This document shows, piece after piece, positions 1-6,922 of a stretch of 64,000 nt of DNA. The stretch lies in assembly GCA_044235645.1 (NCBI GenBank), contig JBIIHQ010000011.1:1-64000 (forward strand). The letters are read 5' to 3'. The stretch's first letter is position 1, and every line of letters begins with the position of its first letter. The DNA is from OMIW01 sp044235645 (GTDB taxonomy: Bacteria > Bdellovibrionota_C > UBA2361 > OMIW01). The notes below the pieces were generated by a model, which had not been told where the DNA came from, did no database searches, and saw only the letters and a program-made list of their open reading frames with translations. The position numbers were made by a program, and so were the translations under genes.

Positions 1-447
1 GGGTCGGACTGAGCGAAGCGACGCCTCCGCCGCAGGGCGGCTCGGTGGCCGCTGGCCTACTGAAAATGGAGTCGCAGATTCTACCTTAAATTGACCGATC
101 AGTGGTCGAAGATCGGGGGTAAGCGCAGACCTCGTCTTGCGCACATAGGGCGGTACCAGCGCCGAACGAAAAGTAACAGGCTCACCACATGTGGCCCTCA
201 CCTTCGGAATCTTCACTGTCACCGGGCCTATACCGGTCTCAATCGCACGTTCAGGCTGATAGCCATTGCGCACCACCGCTGCTCGACCGTCTTCAAGGCG
301 ACGGCCCTCGAACCTCGCCATAAACTCAACCAGCTCAGCTTCCACAACCTGCTGGATCAGGGTGCGCGCCCCCTGACGCAACAGCTCGGTCAGCGGATCA
401 CCTGTCTCCTCTCGACCTGAAAGCTCAATCACATTACTCTTGCTCAT
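1..447 (-). pseudogene. IS256-family (mutator-type) transposase, 5' part only
   Basis: Reading from the ATG at 447, the first ~107 residues look like the N-terminus of an IS256-family transposase: MSKSNVIELSG, a helical segment with LLRQGART, then VRNGYQPERAIETGIGPV, KIPKVRA and RSALVPPYVRKTRS. The upstream sequence is the GAGGAGTACGCCACC leader typical of these elements. After Ser107 (near position 127) the frame stays open to the window edge, but the sequence (LTPDLRPLIGQFK and a Pro/Arg/Ala-rich tail) is no longer transposase-like. The DDE catalytic core is therefore missing here, cut off by other DNA that could be the end of a second mobile element. Family assignment is from recognised motifs; the cause of the truncation is inferred. 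Confidence 0.75.
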
Positions 448-522
448 GGTGGCGTACTCCTCGGTTAAATGTTTTGTTTGCCAACTAACAATCAACCAGA
501 TACGCCGCTTCCTTTCAAACCC

Positions 523-669
523 TTAAACACCAGATTCGGTTATAGCTCGCCCATCACGGTAACTCAGGCTAATCCCACTCCGCTTCACATACTCACGGCG
601 ACTCAACCCACTTCCTCGATACTCAGACAAAAATGCCGACGCTTGCGCCGTACTGAATCGTTTACCCAT
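523..669 (-). pseudogene. IS66-type accessory protein TnpA, truncated
   Basis: A 48-codon fragment starting MGKRFSTAQ and continuing FLSEYRGSGLSRREYVKRSG matches the N-terminal helix-turn-helix part of IS66 TnpA (OrfA), where a GLS(R/Q)RE(F/Y)xxRxGIS pattern is characteristic. After ISLS the normal continuation (xxYWLRR-like) is lost and the frame ends about 14 residues later. No TnpB or TnpC follows on the left; the IS256 fragment begins about 75 bp away. The simplest reading is an IS66 element interrupted by the IS256 element. Confidence 0.6.
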
Positions 670-740
670 TCTACCCTCCATAAAATAAGACCTGCCGAAA
701 TGTCTTAGTTCATGGTGAGAATCCGGGGAAGGACGCCTCT

Positions 741-754
741 GGTGCACCGCTTAC
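741..754 (-). repeat. Candidate IS66 left terminus
   Basis: On the minus strand, reading from 754, the sequence begins GTAAGCGGTGCACC. IS66-family elements characteristically start with GTAAGCG, and this lies about 85 bp upstream of the tnpA fragment, which is the expected arrangement. No partner inverted repeat is visible in the window, so the second end has been lost or lies outside. Confidence 0.4.
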
Positions 755-1275
755 AAACGATGAATCCCTCACAGGGAATCAACCTCAGGCAACGGTGGGG
801 CGAAAAATCAATCAGAGACACAAATAACTCAGCCCCACTACATACTACCTTGGGGGTTGTCGCATACTTGAGGGACAGGGGGGAAGTACGGGCTGGAATG
901 ATCGCTTGCGAACGACGCGACGGGTTACTCGATGGCGCGATGGCGATATGCAGAAGCGCTGGTGTCTCTCACCGGTCAATTAAAAGCCGAGGAGAAATTT
1001 CAGAAGCTGCAGGGTGAAAAATCAATGAAGGAACTGATCGCTGCGTTGGGCCAATTCGTAGGGTCAAAACAGGTTGACTCGCTCGAAAGAGCAGCCTAAA
1101 AGATGATGATTATGCCGCCTCATATTCAACTAGAAGAGGGACATGCTCAGAAATGATCCGCTCGGGCGAGTTCATCCCAATGCTCGCTCATCGAAACTTC
1201 GACTTCTTCGGAGAGAAATTCAACTGAATTCATGTCCCATCCTCCCCTTATCATTAATAATAAAGGATTCAGCAA
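755..1275. other. Gene-poor stretch between IS remnants and glycan genes
   Basis: This stretch holds one 55-codon open frame (932-1099, listed separately) and otherwise no convincing coding, RNA or repeat structure. It probably represents decayed chromosomal sequence next to the insertion sequences. Confidence 0.5.
932..1099 (+). CDS. Possible small protein or gene remnant (55 aa)
   Basis: A 55-residue open frame starts at ATG 932 (MARWRYAEALVSLTGQL), continues with an amphipathic, Lys/Glu-rich helix-like stretch (AEEKFQKLQ) and ends DSLERAA. A stop lies 11 codons upstream in frame, so it cannot extend far. Its composition is protein-like, but there is no obvious ribosome-binding site. It may be the 3' end of a gene broken by the neighbouring insertion sequences. 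Function is not recognised. Confidence 0.3.
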   Translation: MARWRYAEALVSLTGQLKAEEKFQKLQGEKSMKELIAALGQFVGSKQVDSLERAA

Positions 1276-2211
1276 TTAGTGGTCTTTCTGCACCACCCGA
1301 GCAACCACATAAACCGGCCTTCCCTTCACCTGCTGAAAAATCCTCCCGATATACTCCCCAATCACCCCGAGCAACAGAAACTGTAACCCCGACAAGAGAA
1401 TGAGAAATCCGATGGTGGTCGTGTACCCACTCGGGACTATATCGGTTAAACACCACATGAGAAGATTCATTAATAAAAATAGCCCAGCAAAGGTCATCAC
1501 GCTCATACCAAGGAGAAAGGATACTCGAAGGGGCCATAACGAGAACGAGAATACGGCGTCCAAGGCCAATCTGATCAACTTTCGAAGCGAGTACTTGGTG
1601 ACGCCTGCCTTTCTTGCTGCTCGGGGGAGGGGTACCCCTTTTTGACGAAATCCCACCCAGGCTCGCATGCCGCGCAGATAGCGGTGAACCTCGGGTAGCG
1701 CCGCGATCTCCTTGGCCACGCGGCTACTCATGACGCAAAAATCGCCGGTATCAGCCGGGATCTCGATGGTGCTGACGCTCCTGAGGATTCGGTAGAAAAT
1801 AGTGTATGCCCTATTAATTAACCATCCAGCTTCGCGGGATTCACGAATACCATACACAACGTCGAAGCCCCTCTCGAATTCGGTGAGGAGGAGTAATACC
1901 TGCTCGGGATCATCCTGCAAGTCGGCATCCATCATAATGACGGCATCTCCGGATGCGAGCGATAATCCCGCTGAATACGCGGCCTGCTGGCCGAAATTTC
2001 TAGAAAAGTGCACGATCGTAACCCGTTCGTGCAACTGGGCAAATTGATCGAGTAGATTCGCTGATAAATCGCGGCTTCCGTCATTCACAAAGATAAATTC
2101 ACACTCCCATTGGTCTAATTTTGCTCGTAATTCGAGCAGAGCTGAGAATAGATGGGGAAGGACTTCCTGTTCATTGAGGACAGGGATGGTGAAGCTGAGG
2201 CGGGGTACCAT
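1276..2211 (-). CDS. GtrB/DPM1-like family 2 glycosyltransferase, membrane-anchored
   Basis: A 311-residue protein with the GT2 fold: N-terminal IPVLNEQE, nucleotide-binding FVNDGSRD (residues 41-48) and the metal-binding MDADLQDDP (94-102). Two hydrophobic segments in the last ~90 residues anchor it in the inner membrane. This layout is that of GtrB, ArnC and dolichol-phosphate mannose synthase relatives, which move a sugar from a nucleotide donor to undecaprenyl phosphate. The ATG at 2211 follows an AAGGA box. It is downstream of two multi-span glycosyltransferase-like genes on the same strand, which could use the lipid-linked sugar it makes. The sugar cannot be read from the sequence. A paralogue lies at 45424-46455. 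Confidence 0.88.
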   Translation of the reverse strand: MVPRLSFTIPVLNEQEVLPHLFSALLELRAKLDQWECEFIFVNDGSRDLSANLLDQFAQLHERVTIVHFSRNFGQQAAYSAGLSLASGDAVIMMDADLQDDPEQVLLLLTEFERGFDVVYGIRESREAGWLINRAYTIFYRILRSVSTIEIPADTGDFCVMSSRVAKEIAALPEVHRYLRGMRAWVGFRQKGVPLPRAARKAGVTKYSLRKLIRLALDAVFSFSLWPLRVSFLLGMSVMTFAGLFLLMNLLMWCLTDIVPSGYTTTIGFLILLSGLQFLLLGVIGEYIGRIFQQVKGRPVYVVARVVQKDH

Positions 2212-2396
2212 GGGAATCCTTGAGGATGTTTTACAGATAATCTGTTGGCCGGGTATATGGTTGATAAGGGCTGGATAAGATCGCCACAGTCGTAATTCTT
2301 ACTTGAATCATTCAATTAAAAAAAACGGAGGGTCGGTCTTACGCAGCGGAAAGTTACTCTCATTTGCTGATAAATCAAGAATATGCCTGTCCCTCT

Positions 2397-4343
2397 TTAA
2401 GTGGTCGTGCCGTTAGAACCGGCGCACGCATCCTCAATCATCTGGTGCCAATCAACTCGGAGGAGACGGTAGCGTCCATCGGTGGAATGCCAGATTTCAT
2501 AGGTTTTGCCGTCCCAAAGGGAGGGAGGTTCTTTTACAATTTCGGTATCGTGAATGATGTGGGTGATTTGATTGGAAGGTCGTTTTGTTAAATCGCAGAG
2601 GAGCTGATTTCGCTCGGGTTGGGTTCTTCGGGAGAGAAGTGCATCTCCCGCCTGGCAGAACGCAATTCTTTGGTAGACGACCCACATCACGATGCCGGTC
2701 GGCAGATCTTCGATATAGGTGGGTGGATGTTCGGGGCAGGGGCCTGCGAGATTCAAATCACCCGAATAAATCCAGCCGAGGAGTAGTTCGTTTGAGAGAT
2801 AGGCAGGGTATTCTGAGATTAACACGCGGTTGAGATTGAAATTAGAGGGGAAAATTACTGGTCCAAGGGTCGGCAGGAGAAGACCGGACCGTGTAATGTC
2901 AATTGAGGATGTGCCCTTTCTTCGAAATGCATGTAAAAAATCGATAGAAGCAACAACCGATGACTTTGGGAGAGCTGCTATAGATTGAATCATCTGAGAC
3001 TCGGAGTTGGCCGTTACAAATTGTTTAATTGACCCGACGTTAGATACAGAAAGGCCAAACAAAACAACTCCGAGGAGGACAATAAGATTATACTGGCGAT
3101 TCGCCCATTTACTTATCGATTCTGCGATGGCACCCGCAACAAGCCCAGAAAATAGGGGAGTCAGATAAAATATATGAAAATGATAGGGAGTGGTGAGCTT
3201 ACCGGTCAGTGGCTGAATCAAAAAGGCGAGGTGCAATGAGAGAGCAGAAACAAAAATTATCAGGGCGATCCGTCTGATGACCGATGAAATAGCCTTCATA
3301 TAAACGGCTAAGGCAATAACTCCAATCGACATCCACTCAAGAGAATAAACGTACAGATGGTGTATCGAGTGATTGCTGACCAAGTTGCTCTCATAGGAAC
3401 CTGCTGAGGCCCATAGGATTGCTGCTCCCGGCAATGCAATACTCATGGCTGCGACACCAAGAGCTCCAACGTACGTCAACCATTGTCGTGTTGAGAAACG
3501 CCTCAATGTGAAAAAAGGGGTAATCGCCCAAAATAATGAGATTATGATGAACGAAAATGCGTAGACGTAGATTGACAATCCCCATATGACACCTGCCTTT
3601 ACTATCTCGAATCCTCTTCCTTGTTTCCGCGTCTCCCCCTGATTCAGGATAAAAATGCGGAAGAGGTAGGTGAGAGAGAGGCCAAACAGGAGCACCGAAA
3701 GTTGTGTAGAGCCAAATCTAGCTAGGGGAATGGAAGGAAAAATATCTGCCGAAGGTGGAAAGAATTGAAATGCACCAAACCGGATTTCGGGAGTCAGGTT
3801 TGCTTGATGTGGGCTGAGTATCCAAGGGAACACGACGGACCACGCAGCGCCAAAAAATGAAGTTTGGTAGGTAAGTCCAATCTGAAAAAAAAGCCTCCAA
3901 AAAATCAACAGTCCAAGCGTGATTGATGCGACATCAAGGAGGTAAGCAAACGACGCAAGGGATATGCCTGACAGGATTATTAAACGGCCGAGAAGATAAA
4001 AAGTCAGATCATAGGGCACAAGAAAACGCGGCTTGGAAATCACCGAGGTCTGACCTTCTGAATTTCGAGACATATTCTTTGCAGCTAAACCCGAGGTGAT
4101 AAATTCCAAAAACGGTTGACTCCCCATGCTACGAGCGAGAGGAACGTAATAGAATTCGTCGGGGTCAGAGAAATTCAGAGTACTATCCCGTCCAAAAATA
4201 AATTTAGCTATTGGAAACTCGCTGCTCAAGATTAAGGCGAAGAAAAAGCATATAACACCTTCTCTCCAGCGAAATGACTTTGGCATTGATTGCTCCGGAT
4301 ATCTGGTGAAGTAAGCTTTAGCTCCCTGTTTTTCTCTCCCCAT
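2397..4343 (-). CDS. Polytopic membrane protein, GT-C glycosyltransferase-like
   Basis: A 648-residue protein with about 11-13 hydrophobic segments and a hydrophilic C-terminal tail of roughly 150 residues. The first external loop carries an acidic motif, DPDEFYY, in the position where GT-C enzymes (ArnT, PMT and relatives) hold their catalytic Asp/Glu residues. No specific family is recognised, so the transferase call rests on topology, this motif and the neighbours (GtrB-like gene downstream, GT87-like gene 21 bp upstream). The ATG at 4343 follows GGAG closely; an internal ATG at residue 20 (MPKSF) just before the first membrane segment is an alternative start. Confidence 0.55.
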   Translation of the reverse strand: MGREKQGAKAYFTRYPEQSMPKSFRWREGVICFFFALILSSEFPIAKFIFGRDSTLNFSDPDEFYYVPLARSMGSQPFLEFITSGLAAKNMSRNSEGQTSVISKPRFLVPYDLTFYLLGRLIILSGISLASFAYLLDVASITLGLLIFWRLFFQIGLTYQTSFFGAAWSVVFPWILSPHQANLTPEIRFGAFQFFPPSADIFPSIPLARFGSTQLSVLLFGLSLTYLFRIFILNQGETRKQGRGFEIVKAGVIWGLSIYVYAFSFIIISLFWAITPFFTLRRFSTRQWLTYVGALGVAAMSIALPGAAILWASAGSYESNLVSNHSIHHLYVYSLEWMSIGVIALAVYMKAISSVIRRIALIIFVSALSLHLAFLIQPLTGKLTTPYHFHIFYLTPLFSGLVAGAIAESISKWANRQYNLIVLLGVVLFGLSVSNVGSIKQFVTANSESQMIQSIAALPKSSVVASIDFLHAFRRKGTSSIDITRSGLLLPTLGPVIFPSNFNLNRVLISEYPAYLSNELLLGWIYSGDLNLAGPCPEHPPTYIEDLPTGIVMWVVYQRIAFCQAGDALLSRRTQPERNQLLCDLTKRPSNQITHIIHDTEIVKEPPSLWDGKTYEIWHSTDGRYRLLRVDWHQMIEDACAGSNGTTT

Positions 4344-4364
4344 TTTTCTCCGACCTGCAAAATA

Positions 4365-5588
4365 TCAACGCTTAAACTGAGAAATGGTAAGCATCCCAGC
4401 CACCACTGCCACTTTACTCGCCCATACCACTCCCTTCAAAGGGAGTGATGACAGCGAGAGCATCACGCCGACAAGCAGGATGAGGGTGCCTCTTCGGGAG
4501 TAAAATAGCTCGGGTTCAGCACCGGTGATGAGTGGTACAGCGATTAGGAGCTGGTCGTAAAAGCCCAAATAGGGGGAAAAGGATACATAAACTCCCGTCA
4601 TAATCCCGGAGGCTGCGGTGAGGCGTTTTGTGGTTGGGATTGCCTTTGAACGGATGAAAAGTATCACGAGACTGAGTGCCCCAATGATGATGGCGGCGGT
4701 ATTGACGATGTGTCGAAGGGGTTCGGGTAGTATTCCTTTAGTGACAGTGAGCCATGTCGGCGTGTTTGAGCCAAATCCTCCCCAATAGAAACCATCACTG
4801 GCCATATCGCCAGATGAGTATCGAATCATCATTCGAAAAAAATCAGATATGAGCCCGTGCGTGCCGAGTGGGTCCACAGCGAGGATCGAGATCATGGTGA
4901 GAAGTAACCCCGTCGAAAGAGCGCGCCATCTTCGCTCTATGCCAAGCATTCCCGCTCCTAAGACAGCGTACTGAATCTTAATTGATAAAAGAAACAATAG
5001 TACTGAGAGACACCAATCTTCAGAGGGACGGTGCAACGATGTTCGGAGAGTGCGAGAGATGAGGCCGAGAAGCGCGAGAGCGAAAAAAGTAGTTTGTCCG
5101 ATATCAAAGCAGGTGCGGCCCGCTGCCGAAGTAAGCACGGCGAAAATGATAGCAAGAAATATCATTCGCTCGAATAAGCCGGTCGGAACTGCTTCTTGCC
5201 AGAGTCGGCCAATAAGCACTGTGAGTAAACCGAGCGAAACGGCAAGCCATACACAAAATGCCGCATGCAGGCTTACTCGTAACGGTATCAGAAGCGGCGA
5301 CCAGATAATGATTGCCGATGGCGAGAGGGGATTTGGCATCGGCCCGACCTCCGGCGGGGGAATTATACCGAGAACGGCTGTGAGCGAGTTAAGAATAGCC
5401 GAAGGAGTCGAAATCCCGGGAACGTCGTGCGAAAGAAATCCCACCACGGTGCTGAACAAAAACGCAAAATCCCTCACCTCCCCCTTCGAATCAAACAGCG
5501 GCAGAGTGCCCCACGGTGAATACATTAGGGCAACGAAGAGGACGACGGTACTTGCGATGAATAACAGGATTTCGTGTCGGGTGAGCAT
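4365..5588 (-). CDS. GT87 (DUF2029)-like integral membrane glycosyltransferase
   Basis: A 407-residue, highly hydrophobic protein with about 9-10 membrane segments. Features seen in GT87/DUF2029 proteins include a central FDIGQTTFFALALL segment (these proteins often have GQ followed by a Leu-rich helix) and a late PYLGFYDQLLIAVPL segment. Family members are predicted to transfer sugars from polyprenyl-phosphate donors on the outer face of the membrane. It is followed after 21 bp by the other polytopic protein and then by the GtrB-like GT2, so the three are likely one transcript. The ATG at 5588 lacks a strong ribosome-binding site. Confidence 0.65.
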   Translation of the reverse strand: MLTRHEILLFIASTVVLFVALMYSPWGTLPLFDSKGEVRDFAFLFSTVVGFLSHDVPGISTPSAILNSLTAVLGIIPPPEVGPMPNPLSPSAIIIWSPLLIPLRVSLHAAFCVWLAVSLGLLTVLIGRLWQEAVPTGLFERMIFLAIIFAVLTSAAGRTCFDIGQTTFFALALLGLISRTLRTSLHRPSEDWCLSVLLFLLSIKIQYAVLGAGMLGIERRWRALSTGLLLTMISILAVDPLGTHGLISDFFRMMIRYSSGDMASDGFYWGGFGSNTPTWLTVTKGILPEPLRHIVNTAAIIIGALSLVILFIRSKAIPTTKRLTAASGIMTGVYVSFSPYLGFYDQLLIAVPLITGAEPELFYSRRGTLILLVGVMLSLSSLPLKGVVWASKVAVVAGMLTISQFKR

Positions 5589-5652
5589 AGAGTTCTTTCA
5601 GGGCGTCGAGTGAGATGTCGGTTGCCCATCCGGAGATGCAGCGTAGCTCTGC

Positions 5653-6861
5653 TTACTCGACCGCCACCACTACAAATCGTAAATACTGAAGGTCCTCGCA
5701 CGCAAGAGGGTAAGGGTGATCGGGGGGTTGGGTGGTGGTGGCGATGACACGGGCGCGACGGCGGGCACGGGATATCGCGGTGCGAATCGTTGTTTCGAAG
5801 GCGGGGAGGGTTATTTTGCTTGAGCACGAGGCGAAGGCGATGAGCGCGCCGAGGGCTGCTACCTGGGTGGCGGCGGTAAAAAGGCGCTCATAGCTGCCGA
5901 GTGCGGCGTCGACCTGGGACGCCTGATGAACGAACGAGGGAGGGTCAACGATAATCAGGTCCCACCGATGGTTTGCCTGTCGCGCCTCTTCAAGGAAGGT
6001 GAATACGTCAGCGACGATACCGCGGTGATTGTGCGGGGGGAGGTTATTGACAAGCCAATTCCGCTCCGCGAGGGCAATTGCCGGGGCGGCGCTGTCTACG
6101 GTATCGACATGAGAGGCCCCCCCGCATCCGGCGTACACCGAAAATCCGCCGGTGTAACCAAATAGATTCAGGGTTCGGCGATGGGAGGCGAGTTCTCCGA
6201 TTCGACGCCGATTTTCCCGTTGATCGAGGAAAAAACCAGTCTTCTGACCTGATACCAGGTCAACGATAAATCGGTGTCCCCCCTCAGTGATGATGACCTC
6301 GGGGGAGCTAGGCTCGCCGAAAATCGGATGCGGTACATCAGGGGTGGGAGCATCACCGCGAGAATCTCTTCCCCGGAGGTACACTGTATCGATGTCCCTT
6401 TCATGATGAAGCCACTGCGCAAACGACGGGGCGCGCCAGAACGCAGCTGGACCGGCGCCATCGGTTTTGATCACTGCCGATGTTCCATACTGGTCTATCA
6501 CCAGGCCCGGTAACCGATCTCCCTCGCCATTGATAAGTCGAAAGCTATTCGTATCCGAGGGTATTACTGCGGCGCGGAGCGCACTTGCATCACGGAGCCG
6601 CGCGATAACGGCTTCATCTCCGAACGAGGGGCGATCAACGGTAAGTACGCGAAAGGCAAGGTGTGATTGCGGGTCACAGAACCCCTTCGCGAGAATGGCA
6701 CCTTTGCTGTCCTTCAGAAGGGCAAAATCGCCACACCGTGCGTGAGGGGGAATTGTGAGGGCGGGGGCGTAGATCCACGGAAAGCCACTCTGAAGGGCCC
6801 ACCTGAGGTCGTGATTAAGGGTGAGGTGGAGGGGTTTTTCGGGGTGGTTGAAGTAGGGCAT
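5653..6861 (-). CDS. RlmI-type class I SAM-dependent rRNA methyltransferase
   Basis: A 402-residue protein with an N-terminal PUA-like RNA-binding region (about residues 1-80) and a C-terminal Rossmann methyltransferase. It carries SGQKTGFFLDQRENR, the SAM-binding motif LNLFGYTGGFSV and the catalytic-region DPPSF, followed by ASCSS near the end. This is the layout of E. coli RlmI (YccW), which makes 5-methylcytosine in 23S rRNA. The frame is open further upstream into the ATPase gene, but MPYFNHPEK at 6861 gives the normal family length and leaves a 61-bp gap to the ATPase stop. The exact target base is not shown by the sequence. Confidence 0.8.
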   Translation of the reverse strand: MPYFNHPEKPLHLTLNHDLRWALQSGFPWIYAPALTIPPHARCGDFALLKDSKGAILAKGFCDPQSHLAFRVLTVDRPSFGDEAVIARLRDASALRAAVIPSDTNSFRLINGEGDRLPGLVIDQYGTSAVIKTDGAGPAAFWRAPSFAQWLHHERDIDTVYLRGRDSRGDAPTPDVPHPIFGEPSSPEVIITEGGHRFIVDLVSGQKTGFFLDQRENRRRIGELASHRRTLNLFGYTGGFSVYAGCGGASHVDTVDSAAPAIALAERNWLVNNLPPHNHRGIVADVFTFLEEARQANHRWDLIIVDPPSFVHQASQVDAALGSYERLFTAATQVAALGALIAFASCSSKITLPAFETTIRTAISRARRRARVIATTTQPPDHPYPLACEDLQYLRFVVVAVE

Positions 6862-6922
6862 AGAGGTAGCCTGAAACCTTTTGAGACAAACGACCGTATA
6901 GTAAGGGAAAACGCCCGAACGG

